NCBI GenBank assembly: GCA_028023455.1
Contig: JAQFVV010012446.1
Coordinates: 6,695,501 to 6,759,500 of the forward strand
DNA length: 64,000 bases
Source: Epiperipatus broadwayi
Lineage: Eukaryota; Onychophora; Udeonychophora; Euonychophora; Peripatidae
Reading direction: 5' to 3'
Part shown: positions 59,301-60,740 of the stretch, in pieces
How the letters are laid out: each line of letters begins with the position of its first letter
How positions within the stretch are numbered: the stretch's first letter is position 1
Made by a program: the position numbers and the translations under genes
Notes under the pieces: generated by a model
Databases searched by the model: none
What the model saw: the letters and a program-made list of their open reading frames with translations, nothing else
Told to the model about the DNA's origin: nothing

Positions 59301-60586
59301 GCAATCATTACTTGTTTATATTTAAATTTGATAATTACAAGTAAATCAGTATATTTAGTTTTAAAACAATAGCGGATGATAGATGAGAGCCAAAATTTTT
59401 AGGAATTCAAAATAAAAGAATGTAAAAATAATATAAAATTACTATCTTTGTTTTGATATTTATTGTTTCAATATTTATCGATCACAATAAGATCATATTA
59501 TATTATTTATTATTACATTTACATTTAGGTCATGTGACGTCTGAGTTGATTTTTTTTGTGATATTACATTTACATATATTTACATAATTGCAAGCAAAAA
59601 CATAAGCAAAGTACAAGAATTTAATCCAAAATTGGGTGCAATATTTACCATTGCTTATTTTGTAATAATGAATTCATATCTGGCACAATTTTAGTCATGG
59701 TGTTACACAACGTGTGCTCCAAATTCCATTAATTATTCAGATTCTATTTTTTTGATTTGGTACGTGTCATTTTGGGGAAAAATTGTTTGCAAATAACGTT
59801 GCTGTAATATTTTTTTAAATAAAAACAAATGAACATATTCTCTCAAAGATAGTTTTATTATACATATTGTGAAAATGTACATGGGCCAGATTATAGATAT
59901 TTGAGGACTGAAGATTGCTCGTCCTTGTTTTAAATGTAAAAATATATATTTACAAATGAAAAATAATAATAATATAATGAAACTTCATCTATATTATTAT
60001 ATATCATTTCACTATTACTTATAATTCAATAAAAGTAGCCGTAAATTGTAATTATGAAGCTCAAAAATTACAATAATAGCCGACTTTTGGTGAATAGTAA
60101 CTCGGTCTTTATCAGCGGTTATGTTGAAACATCTGAAGTAATAATTTAAAAATGATTAGATCATTATTCGCCAAAAAGTAGTTCTTGTGGTAATTTTTGA
60201 CTTTGCCTAATTACTATTTAACATTATGTTTATGTGCCTGTATGCAATATATAACAACACGTAGAAATATATCCATACATCTAACCATATGTTTAATTTT
60301 AGCCGCCTAATTTTGATCAGTAAAGGAGATATATTTGGTCACTGGGATTGTGATTGGCAATTAACGTGGAATGAAATCAAAGATACTCCCATTTTAGATG
60401 AAAAAGGAATTAAAATTTACCTCAAGGTAATCATTTTGCATAGATTTCATCTTAATTAGAAATCAATTTTAATATATTAATAATTTTTATCAATCATTCT
60501 AGGAACAGAAGAAAAAAATACTTGGAATCTTCGGAAGTACTGTATCCGCAAAAATTGTTTTCATTTCTGATCCAAAAACAGCTGAG
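2145..60586 (+). CDS. VPS13A/C: VPS13A/C-like lipid transfer protein, 3' part (14 internal exons)
   Basis: Known role of the family: VPS13A and VPS13C are rod-like proteins that move bulk lipid between membranes at contact sites (ER with mitochondria, endolysosomes, lipid droplets). Seen here: 14 blocks joined by GT-AG introns give 1677 nt, 559 codons, with every phase matching (ends in phase 1,2,0,0,2,0,0,1,0,2,0,2,0,0). In order they give the post-VAB/APT1 segment (exon 1), VPS13 C-terminal domain (exons 2-7), Gly-rich ATG2-C-like amphipathic modules (exons 7-10) and PH-like domain (exons 11-14). Hallmarks are [33 protein letters not shown] and GKGLIGAV. Exon 3 resembles VPS13C more than VPS13A by memory, but an invertebrate single A/C orthologue is likely. 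The span given includes introns. The 5' exons and the final exon are outside the window or not seen. Confidence 0.95.
2444..2513 (+). CDS. VPS13A/C: VPS13 exon 2 of 14
   Basis: It is separated from exon 1 by an 82-bp intron. The acceptor is TTTTTTAAG and the donor AA|GTAAGT (phase 1 in, phase 2 out). It encodes [19 protein letters not shown] followed by QQIK, matching the conserved PKPF-motif at the start of the VPS13 C-terminal domain. The lysine codon is split across the next 7.2-kb intron and is completed by the first base of exon 3. Confidence 0.93.
2514..3518 (+). other. Intron, nothing recognised
   Basis: First part of the 7.2-kb intron. It is AT-rich, stop-dense in all frames, and holds no repeat I could pair. 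Confidence 0.5.
3531..3914. repeat. FB1 foldback retroposon copy a
   Basis: The left arm (3531-3682) and right arm (3720-3866) are reverse complements over about 150 bp. They share GAGTAATCAATGGATGC-type, GTGCCTACTCA and CCCCAGACT blocks around a short centre with GGATCTGAGAGCACTGCA. A unique tail ends in GGTGATCATGTGATGTTTAG. The flanks ACAATAGTATTC and ACAATATTATTC form a 12-bp direct repeat with one mismatch. Related copies are at 6131, 7527, 25038 and 30035. Confidence 0.85.
3921..4611 (+). other. Intron, nothing recognised
   Basis: AT-rich intron with a poly-T run near 4431. No coding or repeat signal was recognised. Confidence 0.5.
4612..5168. repeat. Large inverted repeat (about 230-bp arms)
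   Basis: Arms 4612-4840 and 4932-5168 are reverse complements throughout, for example AAATCGAAAGATTTCAC against GTGAAATCTTTCGATTT and CTGATTGGCTAAGCGCTTGA against its complement. The outer ends read AAATTAAACTGAGAGAGTG. The spacer (4841-4931) ends with a direct copy of the left outer flank (TAATATTTATTTTTACAAAG at about 4581 and 4880). This suggests template-switch or dimer formation. No ORF inside. It is a foldback MITE of unknown class. Confidence 0.85.
5169..6117 (+). other. Intron, nothing recognised
   Basis: AT-rich intron. Short open frames near 5512-5830 have no conserved pattern and look like chance. Confidence 0.5.
6131..6692 (-). repeat. FB1 foldback retroposon copy b, longest (562 bp)
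   Basis: It lies in reverse orientation to the other FB1 copies: it opens with CACATGATCACCATTTCTTA and closes with the GTTTTGTCTGTTTTAA end. It is flanked on both sides by the identical 13-mer CAGTCTGTATCTT (6118-6130, 6693-6705). Inside are a smaller hairpin (about 6132-6238, TAACAGTTATAAGCA arms), a unique middle section (6240-6460) and the shared GTGCCTACTC, GATCTGAGAGC and CCCAGACTAG blocks. No ORF. Confidence 0.85.
6706..7513 (+). other. Intron, nothing recognised
   Basis: AT-rich intron. The frame at 7195-7473 has no recognisable domain. Confidence 0.45.
7527..7925. repeat. FB1 foldback retroposon copy c
   Basis: It has the same palindromic arms as copy a (left about 7528-7680, right about 7725-7870) and ends in TGATCATGTGATGTTTAGTG. 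Both flanks carry the identical 13-mer ATCTTTTGATCTA (7514-7526 and 7926-7938). Such long identical flanking repeats fit target-primed insertion by a LINE machinery. Cut-and-paste transposition would give short fixed-length duplications. Confidence 0.87.
7939..8883 (+). other. Intron, nothing recognised
   Basis: AT-rich intron sequence with scattered moderately GC-rich stretches (8380-8480, 8700-8800). I could assign none of it. Confidence 0.45.
8884..9345. repeat. FB2 foldback element, interrupted by an RTE tail
   Basis: The left half (8884-8999) and right half (9190-9345) form an inverted repeat: AAGACTTGAACTCA against TGAGTTCAAGTCTT, and AATCTCCAATATAC against GTATATTGGAGATC. They are split by a 190-bp RTE 3' end. 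The same family occurs at 19005-19345 and 50241-50955, sharing GATCTGGACCAACTGATGA-type and ACATGTG.AAAAG blocks. Confidence 0.75.
9000..9189 (+). mobile_element. RTE LINE 3' end, 190 bp, nested in FB2
   Basis: It matches the last 190 bp of the RTE at 53618-56721 (TGGACAATTGAAATCTTAAA through GGAGAGACCTTCATTCTGCA) and ends in a GATGATGATGATATGATG tail. Flanking direct repeat ATACTGAG occurs at 8992-8999 and 9190-9197 (8 bp). It is a very short 5'-truncated retrotransposition, on the + strand, inserted after FB2. Confidence 0.88.
9364..9549. repeat. Palindromic MITE with 56-bp arms
   Basis: Arms 9364-9419 and 9494-9549 are nearly perfect reverse complements (core AAATTGTGCAAACGCTTTTT). The 74-bp spacer contains a second palindrome (TTATGCAGCAATA against TATTGCTGCATAA). 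No ORF. The class is unknown. Confidence 0.8.
9678..9783 (+). CDS. VPS13A/C: VPS13 exon 3 of 14
   Basis: The acceptor is TTTATTTACAG and the donor GAG|GTGTGT (phase 2 in, 0 out). It encodes [19 protein letters not shown] and then [25 protein letters not shown] is a signature of the VPS13 C-terminal domain. The DQGF..A...LF.P pattern recalls VPS13C more than VPS13A, which is my main reason for the A/C rather than strict A label. Confidence 0.95.
9784..10206 (+). other. Intron, nothing recognised
   Basis: AT-rich sequence directly after exon 3. No feature was recognised. Confidence 0.45.
10207..10335. repeat. Short inverted repeat, about 30-bp arms
   Basis: AATATAAAAATTTAAGCGGA followed by AGTACTTT (10212-10239) is mirrored by AAAGTACTCCTGCTTAAATT and TTTATATT (10303-10330). 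The spacer is 63 bp without an ORF. Confidence 0.7.
10336..12632 (+). other. Intron with a possible LTR-like segment
   Basis: Mostly AT-rich. The stretch 11640-12060 is less AT-rich and reads like a degraded regulatory or LTR-type region: a GATAAAAGAGGGG TATA-like site, then a mixed-composition 300 bp ending with AATAAATTATAAAAT. No flanking partner LTR or retroviral coding region was seen, so this is weak. A T-rich/GT microsatellite precedes exon 4 (12600-12630). Confidence 0.3.
12633..12752 (+). CDS. VPS13A/C: VPS13 exon 4 of 14
   Basis: It has exactly 40 codons, phase 0 on both sides, with acceptor TATATTTGCAG and donor AAA|GTAAGT. It encodes [20 protein letters not shown] through to [12 protein letters not shown]. 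The charged, helix-prone first half and the FHISP-like motif HFSPLK are typical of the VPS13 C-terminal domain. The first ATG is internal to the protein, not a start. The preceding (GT)n(AT)n run is part of the acceptor region. Confidence 0.93.
13170..13375. mobile_element. hAT-type MITE with 8-bp TSD
   Basis: The ends are inverted: CAGTGTTTCCCAAAGTGG at the left and TTTGGGAAACACTG at the right, a typical hAT terminal repeat. The flanks CTATAGAG (13162-13169) and CTATGGAG (13376-13383) form an 8-bp target duplication with one mismatch, as expected for hAT. It is 206 bp long and non-autonomous. Two overlapping open frames across it are chance. Confidence 0.9.
13384..13759 (+). other. Intron, nothing recognised
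   Basis: AT-rich, with A-runs. No feature was recognised. Confidence 0.45.
13760..14299 (-). mobile_element. Tc1/mariner-superfamily remnant with transposase N-terminus
   Basis: The terminal inverted repeats run over about 60 bp: CAGAGCGTCCATAAAG at the left against CAGGTTGTCCATAAAG at the right (reverse complement), both followed by a TGCAATTTTAAAAATTTATA-like stretch and ACTTTATTAG. On the minus strand around 13960-14105 a broken frame reads [20 protein letters not shown], then [11 protein letters not shown]. This is the N-terminal DNA-binding pattern (DUF4817-like) of mariner-type transposases. The catalytic region is deleted, so the element is dead. Confidence 0.82.
14300..15235 (+). other. 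Intron with a local duplicated segment
   Basis: A stretch with CTGATTGGAGTGC..AGCATGGGAAATTTTATGAA occurs at about 14688-14750 and again at 14862-14930, about 174 bp apart in the same orientation. Both are followed by a G-run. It is a tandem duplication of unknown origin. Nothing else was recognised. Confidence 0.55.
15236..16041 (+). mobile_element. RTE LINE internal fragment (endonuclease end to pre-RT)
   Basis: It matches 54309-55138 of the nearly complete RTE at roughly 90% identity by eye: [32 protein letters not shown], then SDH. The frame is open to 15549. A small deletion there removes about 20 bases and shifts the frame. Further stops follow (CTCTAATTTTG at about 15856, a shift at 15911). 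It is truncated at both ends and closes in an A-run. It is non-functional. Confidence 0.88.
16042..16845 (+). other. Intron, nothing recognised
   Basis: AT-rich intron sequence without a paired repeat or coding signal. Confidence 0.45.
16846..17310. repeat. MITE-like ends and a related 290-bp direct repeat
   Basis: AACAATACCCACTTTTT (16846) is mirrored by AAAAAGTGGGTGTTGTT (about 16997-17013). The same right end recurs as AAAGTGGGTATTGTTTGCAA at 17295-17314. Downstream flanks of both right ends (ATTATCATAATAATGTATTT at 17057 and ATTATTATAGTAATATATTT at 17357) also match. This suggests a MITE followed by a tandem partial copy. Confidence 0.6.
17453..17870 (-). mobile_element. Possible retroposed 3' end of unknown transcript
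   Basis: On the minus strand, a stretch that is clearly less AT-rich than its surroundings (17570-17860) leads to AATAAA (complement of 17471-17476), then about 14 bases, then an A-run (complement of 17447-17455). This is the signature of a polyadenylated insert. No protein family was recognised. A short frame at 17859-18044 on + is unassigned. It could be a LINE/SINE 3' end or a processed pseudogene fragment. Confidence 0.35.
18296..18435 (+). CDS. VPS13A/C: VPS13 exon 5 of 14
   Basis: The acceptor is TTTTTTCCCTAG and the donor AA|GTAAG (phase 0 in, 2 out). It encodes [14 protein letters not shown], a short variable linker, then [20 protein letters not shown] plus a split lysine. The NLLL.S.G.TLT...D..FK motif is nearly invariant in VPS13A/C. 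It follows exon 4 directly in protein order despite a 5.5-kb intron full of transposon remains. Confidence 0.95.
18436..19004 (+). other. Intron, nothing recognised
   Basis: AT-rich. The mixed-composition stretch 18640-18800 was not identified. Confidence 0.45.
19005..19345. repeat. FB2 foldback element copy
   Basis: The ends TAATTATAGGGGATTTGAAC (19005) and GTTCAAATCCCCTCTAATTA (about 19327) are inverted. The inner arms pair around 19035-19100 and 19270-19320 (GCCATCCACTCCATCGTATA against ATGAGATGGAGTGGATATG). The interior shares CATCAGTTGGTCCAGATCAT and CTTTAATGGACAGG with the copy at 50241. Confidence 0.8.
20421..20570 (-). mobile_element. RTE LINE 3' end, 150 bp
   Basis: It is the reverse complement of the RTE tail (CTTCAAGTTCAATCCATCTT, CCATCCATCTCACATATGG), with the TCATCATCAACCATTA tail at the left. 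TGTTAATA flanks both sides (20413-20420, 20571-20578), an 8-bp duplication. It is a second independent ultra-short RTE insertion, in the opposite orientation to 9000-9189. Confidence 0.85.
20579..22500 (+). other. Intron, nothing recognised
   Basis: Long AT-rich intron section. Several short open frames (20934-21170, 21637-21942) look like low-complexity chance translation. Confidence 0.4.
22600..23800 (-). pseudogene. Possible decayed coding remnant, minus strand, unidentified
   Basis: On the minus strand, frames around 22640-23030 read coding-like peptide such as [20 protein letters not shown] and [11 protein letters not shown], interrupted by stops. Around 23300-23340 WRLNTGLL is faintly like the endonuclease-RT linker of L1/L2-type LINEs. 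No catalytic motif was found. I offer this only as a candidate dead retroelement. Confidence 0.25.
24061..24126 (-). repeat. tRNA-like (SINE or tRNA-pseudogene) sequence
   Basis: Read on the minus strand, it has an A-box-like GAGAGGTCAGCGCAG, an anticodon-like stem CTGCC..GGCAG and a B-box-like CGGGTTCACTTACCGG. The arms do not give a full cloverleaf, so a working tRNA is unlikely. It resembles 58929-58997 in layout. Confidence 0.5.
24265..24310. repeat. (GT)n(AT)n microsatellite
   Basis: An alternating GTGTGTGTGTGTGT then ATATATATAT run, continuing as TATGTATCTGTG. The following 24380-24790 is AT-rich and TATA-like, and yields a meaningless long open frame. Confidence 0.9.
25038..25164. repeat. 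FB1 foldback retroposon copy d, internally deleted
   Basis: It is only 127 bp: the arm AAAGGCAAAACTCTCCATAC, GAGTAATCAATGGATGCC, then directly the inverted GAGTTTTGCCTTTG and the tail GTGGTCATGTGATGTT. Both flanks carry the 13-mer CAGTAGATTAATT (25025-25037, 25165-25177). It keeps both ends and loses the centre. Confidence 0.85.
25502..25583 (+). CDS. VPS13A/C: VPS13 exon 6 of 14
   Basis: The acceptor is TTTCTAATTTCTAG and the donor CAA|GTAAGA (phase 2 in, 0 out). It encodes [20 protein letters not shown] then ISHYTSQ. This matches the VPS13A/C pattern KLA.FE....F.....L....I.HY..Q, the helical step before the membrane-binding C-terminal region. It completes the lysine codon begun in exon 5. 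Confidence 0.94.
25584..26598 (+). other. Intron; one CTCF-like motif
   Basis: AT-rich. The only notable short site is TGCTAGATGGCAGTG at 26253-26267, matching the YAGRKGGCRSY core of animal CTCF sites. No repeat was recognised around it. Confidence 0.35.
26599..27410 (+). mobile_element. Degenerate mariner transposon with transposase remains
   Basis: The ends are inverted (GTATCCCAAAATAACCGGAA at the left; CCAAAATAACCAGAATTTTG as the complement of the right), next to TA. On the + strand, frames near 27100-27330 keep mariner transposase features: QHD then [16 protein letters not shown] (the HDNAP.H region), and a later [16 protein letters not shown] stretch. Stops, frameshifts and deletions reduce it to about 0.8 kb, so it is inactive. 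Confidence 0.82.
27411..27965 (+). other. Intron, nothing recognised
   Basis: AT-rich sequence between two transposon remains. The open frame on the minus strand has no known pattern. Confidence 0.45.
27966..28314. repeat. Palindromic element with hairpin-tail motif in both arms
   Basis: Arms 27966-28110 and 28172-28314 are reverse complements (TTCCGTGTGGTAAAATAGCT against AGCTATTTTACCATACGGAA). Each arm holds a small hairpin, GGTAC-loop-GTACC in the left, preceded by TTGAGGAA and followed by CGAAACGTCA. A similar hairpin tail occurs in the SINE-like copies at 29490 and 41880. Confidence 0.8.
28515..28640 (-). repeat. SINE-like fragment with B box
   Basis: On the minus strand, CTGGTTCGATTCCCATGC matches the tRNA B box. 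Downstream comes GTAACACCTGAAGAAGAGAA, the same tail as the SINE dimer at 41881. The A-box part is not recognisable. It is an old copy. Confidence 0.6.
28641..29489 (+). other. Intron, nothing recognised
   Basis: AT-rich with T- and A-runs. No feature was recognised. Confidence 0.45.
29490..29625 (+). repeat. SINE-like copy with B box and hairpin tail
   Basis: CAGGATTCAATTCCC resembles a B box, and GAAGAAAGGAGAATAATACC followed by ATTCGAAACA matches the tail of the SINE dimer at 42100-42135. AT-rich 3' sequence follows. Confidence 0.6.
30035..30264 (+). repeat. FB1 foldback retroposon copy e, single arm
   Basis: It carries one arm only (CTCTGCATACAGTAGTGCCA, GAGTAATCGATGGATGCC, CCCCAGACTAG, GATCTGAGAGCACTGCA), then CTTAGGATCTAATGCAACCC and the tail TAAGAAATGGTGATCATGTG. 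The 12-mer ATTTTTAAATCT flanks both sides (30023-30034, 30265-30276). This is probably the monomer from which the palindromic copies arose. Confidence 0.87.
30505..30618 (+). CDS. VPS13A/C: VPS13 exon 7 of 14
   Basis: It has 38 codons, phase 0 on both sides, with acceptor TTTCATTTTAAG and donor CAG|GTACGT. It encodes [20 protein letters not shown] and then [33 protein letters not shown] is the best-conserved block of the VPS13 family and starts the ATG2-C-like amphipathic region, which binds lipid droplets and mitochondria in studied relatives. Confidence 0.97.
30619..31644 (+). other. Intron, nothing recognised
   Basis: AT-rich with poly-T and poly-A runs after exon 7. No feature was recognised. 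Confidence 0.4.
31645..32030 (+). repeat. Repeat pair member 1 (partner 60741-61150)
   Basis: It shares with the partner an opening CAGCCATATTGAATATTTAA, a middle AT-rich section and a closing CCTTACCTAAGGTAATCCA-like block, in the same orientation and order over about 390 bp. It is an interspersed repeat of unknown class without an ORF or clear ends. Confidence 0.6.
32031..34324 (+). other. Intron, nothing recognised
   Basis: Very AT-rich (A/T runs at 32480-32600 and 33640-33740) with a GT microsatellite at 33327-33342. Nothing else was recognised. Confidence 0.4.
34325..34500. repeat. Minisatellite, 3-4 units of about 47 bp
   Basis: Units begin at about 34325, 34372, 34418 and 34468, each with CTTCC(A/G)GCTGTACTAGA-like and CAGCTTGCCT-like parts. 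It is less AT-rich than its surroundings. It could be the internal repeat of an LTR or of an unrecognised element extending to about 34870. Confidence 0.7.
34501..36505 (+). other. Intron, possible decayed retroelement
   Basis: After the minisatellite, + strand frames around 34885-35180 read coding-like ([17 protein letters not shown], then [20 protein letters not shown]) but with stops, and no domain was recognised. From about 36380 the sequence becomes pyrimidine-rich up to the TIR element. Confidence 0.3.
36506..37668. mobile_element. TIR element (1163 bp) of unknown class
   Basis: Terminal inverted repeats of about 60 bp: 36506-36566 (TCTTATAGATAAAGACGCCG) and 37606-37668 (its complement with few changes, CGGCGTCTTTAGCTATAAGA). 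Inside are a direct repeat (about 36613-36720 and 36889-36990), the telomere-like tract at 36849 and a tRNA B-box-like GCGGGTTCGAACTTG near 37574. No ORF. It sits inside a pyrimidine-rich tract. No target duplication was found. Confidence 0.75.
36849..36876 (+). repeat. Telomere-like TTAGGG tract
   Basis: It reads TTAGGGTTAGTTTTAGGTTT and then AGGGTTAG, i.e. two exact and two altered TTAGGG-type units. It is too short to be a telomere and lies inside the TIR element. Confidence 0.6.
37669..39345 (+). repeat. 1.7-kb pyrimidine tract (strand-asymmetric)
   Basis: The + strand is almost entirely T and C for 1.7 kb. The mix of TTTTC, TTTCT and CTTTT has no fixed repeat unit, and A is rare and G very rare. 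All three frames give long F/S/L-only open frames (up to 363 codons), which are compositional artefacts. A smaller related tract lies at about 36380-36505, just left of the TIR element. The tract ends 90 bp before the acceptor of exon 8. Confidence 0.9.
39434..39509 (+). CDS. VPS13A/C: VPS13 exon 8 of 14
   Basis: The acceptor is ATTTTTATAG, just after a 1.7-kb pyrimidine tract, and the donor is G|GTTAGT (phase 0 in, 1 out). It encodes [20 protein letters not shown] and FGHAV. The [17 protein letters not shown] motif is diagnostic of VPS13A/C. The small residues and amphipathic pattern fit a membrane-inserting helix. Confidence 0.97.
39584..39747 (+). CDS. VPS13A/C: VPS13 exon 9 of 14
   Basis: A 74-bp intron precedes it. 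The acceptor is TTTTTTACAAG and the donor ATG|GTTTGT (phase 1 in, 0 out). It encodes [39 protein letters not shown] and [13 protein letters not shown]. The GGAAG..SRITG..GKG.A..T.D..YQ.KR block is a VPS13A/C hallmark. This begins a repeated Gly-rich amphipathic pattern. Confidence 0.97.
39824..39993 (+). CDS. VPS13A/C: VPS13 exon 10 of 14
   Basis: A 76-bp intron precedes it. The acceptor is CACTTAG and the donor AG|GTAGGC (phase 0 in, 2 out). It encodes [40 protein letters not shown] and [17 protein letters not shown]. These are tandem G.....G....P..GA...G modules forming amphipathic helices. The ending [18 protein letters not shown] is closer to arthropod than vertebrate VPS13 as I remember them, which is the main hint about the organism. 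Confidence 0.97.
39994..40732 (+). other. Intron, one tRNA-like site
   Basis: AT-rich start of the 12.4-kb intron. At 40347-40428, read on the minus strand, TTGGCTCAGTTGTTAAGGAG resembles a tRNA A box and GAGTTTGAGTTCAAAATGC a weak B box, so it is probably an old tRNA-derived SINE. Confidence 0.45.
40733..41155. repeat. Long palindrome (about 175-bp arms)
   Basis: Left arm 40733-40911 and right arm 40982-41155 are reverse complements (TGTTATAAAACAATTAGAAA against TTTCCAATTGTTTTATAACA; CCACCCCTCAGTTA against AATCGAGGGGCAG). The right-arm end recurs directly at about 41245-41280 (CAGTATTATTTTTTAAAAAA). It is a foldback element without an ORF. Confidence 0.78.
41503..42240. repeat. Head-to-head SINE dimer (palindrome)
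   Basis: The right half (42001-42240) has a tRNA-like A box, TAGCTCAGTTGGTAGAGC, then CTGAAGAAGAGTGGAGAATA, ACTACTCGAAAC and an AT-rich end TTTAAATAAAGTT. The left half is its reverse complement (41503-42000), interrupted by the MITE at 41551-41801. It is tRNA-derived in its head. No B box survives near the centre. It is not a functional tRNA, because the T arm is missing. Confidence 0.75.
41551..41801. mobile_element. 251-bp MITE nested in the SINE dimer
   Basis: The ends are GGTAGTTG and CAACTACC (inverted). The flanks TTTCCA at 41545-41550 and 41802-41807 form a 6-bp duplication. The interruption is visible because the opposite SINE arm (about 42190-42215) is continuous across the same point. 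It is much less AT-rich than its surroundings and carries TAGATGGCGCT at 41660-41670. Confidence 0.8.
42405..42560 (+). repeat. hAT-like left-end fragment
   Basis: AGGGGTATCCAACCTTTTGG, CTCTGGGCCACATTGAA and GTCTTGGGTCACACATTAAA resemble, from memory, the start of a hAT family known from other animal genomes. No matching right end lies close by. A possible one is at 46085. Confidence 0.45.
42561..46084 (+). other. Intron, nothing firm
   Basis: A long AT-rich section with moderate-GC islands (43270-43440, 44860-45150, 45770-45960). The island at 45770 holds TAGGTGGCGCTG (CTCF-like core) and GGGGTTTGAATTCTGC, a weak B box. The minus-strand frame 44084-44287 is not recognised. It may be the eroded interior of a hAT element if the blocks at 42405 and 46085 are its two ends. 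Confidence 0.3.
46085..46200 (+). repeat. hAT-like right-end fragment
   Basis: AATCGCAAAAAAATCTCATA, TTTAAACAAGTTTACAATTT and TCGGCCCAATCTGGC resemble, from memory, the subterminal 3' part of the same family as 42405-42560. The terminal inverted repeat itself is not visible. Confidence 0.4.
47141..47566. mobile_element. MITE family M, copy 1
   Basis: Inverted ends of about 100 bp: CTCTGAATCAACACATACAT at the left and ATGTGTTGATTCAGAG at the right. The next parts also pair (CACAAAAATTTTAAGGCACTAG against its complement near 47490). The related copy at 53040-53455 shares the interior (GTTTTAATTTGGG-type, GTGATCTAAACACGTTAG-type). No ORF. Confidence 0.75.
47567..49600 (+). other. Intron, nothing recognised
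   Basis: AT-rich sequence, stop-dense in all frames. No paired repeats were found. Confidence 0.4.
49601..49783. repeat. Palindromic MITE (74-bp arms)
   Basis: Arms 49601-49674 and 49711-49783 are nearly perfect complements (TTAATTTTGTTAACTGTA against TACAGTTAACAAAATTAA; GGCTAAGTAAAGG against CCTTTACTTAGCC). The spacer is 36 bp. Confidence 0.82.
50241..51030. repeat. FB2 foldback element, long palindrome
   Basis: Outer arms 50241-50487 and 50713-50955 are complements (CTTTAATGGACAGGCTTCAA against TTGAAGCCTGTCCATTAAAG). A second pair, 50617-50683 and 50966-51030 (TAACTGAAATACAGGCTTAT against ATAAGCCTATATTTCAGTTA), overlaps it, so copies are nested or dimerised. It has the same interior as the 19005 and 8884 copies. 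Confidence 0.8.
51031..52373 (+). other. Intron, tandem AT-rich duplication
   Basis: GCTGAATAAAAGAAACTCAT at 51358 and GCTGAACAGAAGAAATTCAC at about 51572 start two similar stretches, each leading to ACAAC(A)TTCAAAATACTG, so there is a local duplication about 214 bp apart. Otherwise AT-rich with a C-run at 52086. Nothing else was recognised before exon 11. Confidence 0.45.
52374..52488 (+). CDS. VPS13A/C: VPS13 exon 11 of 14
   Basis: It lies after the largest intron (12.4 kb). The acceptor is GGTTATCGCAG and the donor CAA|GTGATT (phase 2 in, 0 out). It encodes [38 protein letters not shown]. The RLRPPR....D..IRPY....G motif links the amphipathic region to the PH-like domain in VPS13A/C. A short ATG-repeat microsatellite sits 30 bp downstream in the 94-bp intron. 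Confidence 0.95.
52520..52541 (+). repeat. (ATG)7 microsatellite
   Basis: Seven ATG units lie in the 94-bp intron between exons 11 and 12. The trinucleotide is the same as in RTE tails, but no RTE sequence precedes it. Confidence 0.9.
52583..52677 (+). CDS. VPS13A/C: VPS13 exon 12 of 14
   Basis: The acceptor is TTTATTTATAG and the donor AA|GTATGT (phase 0 in, 2 out). It encodes [20 protein letters not shown] and [12 protein letters not shown]. It is the first beta-strand part of the C-terminal PH-like domain of VPS13 (pattern F.H.......MLVTD.R). The Asn codon is split and completed by the C opening exon 13. Confidence 0.94.
53040..53455. mobile_element. MITE family M, copy 2
   Basis: It aligns with 47141-47566: the interior CATAAAATGTGGCAGTATG, TAAGCATTAAATTTCGTTTT, and the right end ACAGGCATTGATTCAGAGATGG with inverted counterparts. 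The left end is more eroded. It lies about 150 bp before the RTE insertion. Confidence 0.68.
53733..56051 (+). CDS. RTE LINE polyprotein: endonuclease plus reverse transcriptase
   Basis: 772 codons from ATG at 53733; a later ATG at 53763 is an equally likely start. Endonuclease, about residues 60-300: TYNCRSL, the catalytic Glu region [25 protein letters not shown] (near residue 197) and GSDHRLV. Reverse transcriptase, about 480-770: [20 protein letters not shown] (motif A), [11 protein letters not shown] (motif B) and FADD (about 741-744, motif C). The frame ends early in a frameshift near 56030, so the thumb and C-terminus are read in other frames. It would act by target-primed reverse transcription. 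Confidence 0.95.
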   Translation: MIKIFPNYTIMTDKNKAWPLIPGGCKVTNQGSGWWPKAEGAKNILEADPGCHLMTTFYLGTYNCRSLSSEGRLQELEEELSYIKWDIIGLCEVRRKGEETIDLKSGHMLYYKGTNIGNTSGVGFIINKKWKNNIVEIDGVSDRVARLVIQLNSRYQMQIIQVYAPTSFCNDEVVEDFYMDVQKAFDQSKQHFKIVMGDFNARIGKQMKDESVVGNFGYGNRNERGHRLVEFAEKEKLYIMNSFFEKNVRRKWTWKHPNEGTAELDYILTNRKYIFQDCNVLNKFNTGSDHRLVRDKIHVNVKLERQKLLRKTIFTVDIPNLQKHSNEFKLELTNRFQVLVDFEHDSDLNEINMKITDTLLKTATKIAGRKKQQLTNKISTETRELMKKRRNMKICKNDALKRIEYLKFCKMVRKRVENDIRKYNCELARKAVEENKSLKNVKQHFGIGRKFISAIRKKDGIITKKRDDMKLVEDFYQELYSNKEQVPPISITSSELLRILNEEVRNAIKCMKKGKAPGNDGIIIDILKEAGEETEKILAKLYTKCLNDKDVPDDWKNAVIILIFKKGDKEDIRNYRPISLLSVLYKNFTKIITTRLQRILDFHQPREQAGFKSGFSTVDHIQVLREVIERTNEYELSLCFGFVDYEKAFDSINISSVIKALDHQGIDPGYCHILKNIYKNATATIRLHNDTGKVNIEKDVRQGDSISPKLFTAVLQEVFCGLKWETKGVKVNGDYLSHLDFADDVVVFANNASELQEMLQELSDESRTKDKC
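56030..56704 (+). pseudogene. RTE LINE ORF C-terminal part, out of frame
   Basis: After the first frameshift, [14 protein letters not shown] continues in a second frame to about 56140. A second shift leads to a third frame ([32 protein letters not shown]). A stop codon TAG interrupts at 56342-56344, then [30 protein letters not shown] and RWIKLGE run to the stop at 56702. This C-terminal block is characteristic of RTE LINEs. There are two frameshifts and one nonsense codon in total. Confidence 0.9.
56731..58326 (+). other. Intron, nothing recognised
   Basis: AT-rich. Moderate-GC patches at 56740-56890 and 57250-57660 were not identified. Confidence 0.4.
58327..58444. repeat. Near-perfect hairpin, 56-bp arms, 5-nt loop
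   Basis: GTCCGTATTTCAAAATAG and CTATTTTGGAATACGGAC pair around a GCTGG loop. The pairing continues outward through ATATATTAGA against TCTAATATAT to GAAATTCAG against CTGAATTTC. It is the tightest palindrome in the window. It could be a young MITE, or a hairpin-RNA source if transcribed with the intron. Confidence 0.85.
58445..58920 (+). other. Intron, nothing recognised
   Basis: AT-rich with a T-run at 58817-58834. No feature was recognised. Confidence 0.45.
58929..58997 (+). repeat. tRNA-like sequence, probable SINE head or tRNA pseudogene
   Basis: Ends AGCAT and ATGCT can pair. There is an A-box-like GGTGGTCGAGCTG, an anticodon-type stem CTGC-TTTACAA-GCAG and a B-box-like CGGGTTCACGTCCCGG closing a T arm. 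An outer 8-bp palindrome (ATGTGTCA/TGACACAT) surrounds it. A short acceptor stem and weak D arm argue against a working tRNA. Layout is similar to 24061-24126. Confidence 0.5.
59007..60302 (+). other. Intron, nothing recognised
   Basis: AT-rich intron before exon 13. No feature was recognised. Confidence 0.45.
60303..60426 (+). CDS. VPS13A/C: VPS13 exon 13 of 14
   Basis: The acceptor is TTTAATTTTAG and the donor AAG|GTAATC (phase 2 in, 0 out). It encodes [40 protein letters not shown]. Core of the PH-like domain: the W..DW...W.EI pattern and the alternating hydrophobic strands match VPS13. The nearly complete RTE LINE lies in the 7.6-kb intron before it, without disturbing the reading frame. 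Confidence 0.95.
60503..60586 (+). CDS. VPS13A/C: VPS13 exon 14 of 14 seen
   Basis: It has 28 codons, phase 0 on both sides, with acceptor CAATCATTCTAG and donor GAG|GTAATA. It encodes [20 protein letters not shown] and ISDPKTAE. The K..LG.F.S pattern is the late strand region of the PH-like domain. A terminal helix exon and stop codon are still needed. I see no candidate up to 64000, where two Penelope-like elements occupy the intron. Confidence 0.92.
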
Positions 60587-60740
60587 GTAATATTCGTTTA
60601 ATTAATCTTATTAGTAAAATATACTCTTACTTTATCTAAGTTGTAATTATATTTGTATATATATAACAAAACAAAGCTTACAGAAAGGAACTTGCAGTCA
60701 AATGAAAGGAAACACTTTGATTTTTCTTTGAGGTCTTTAC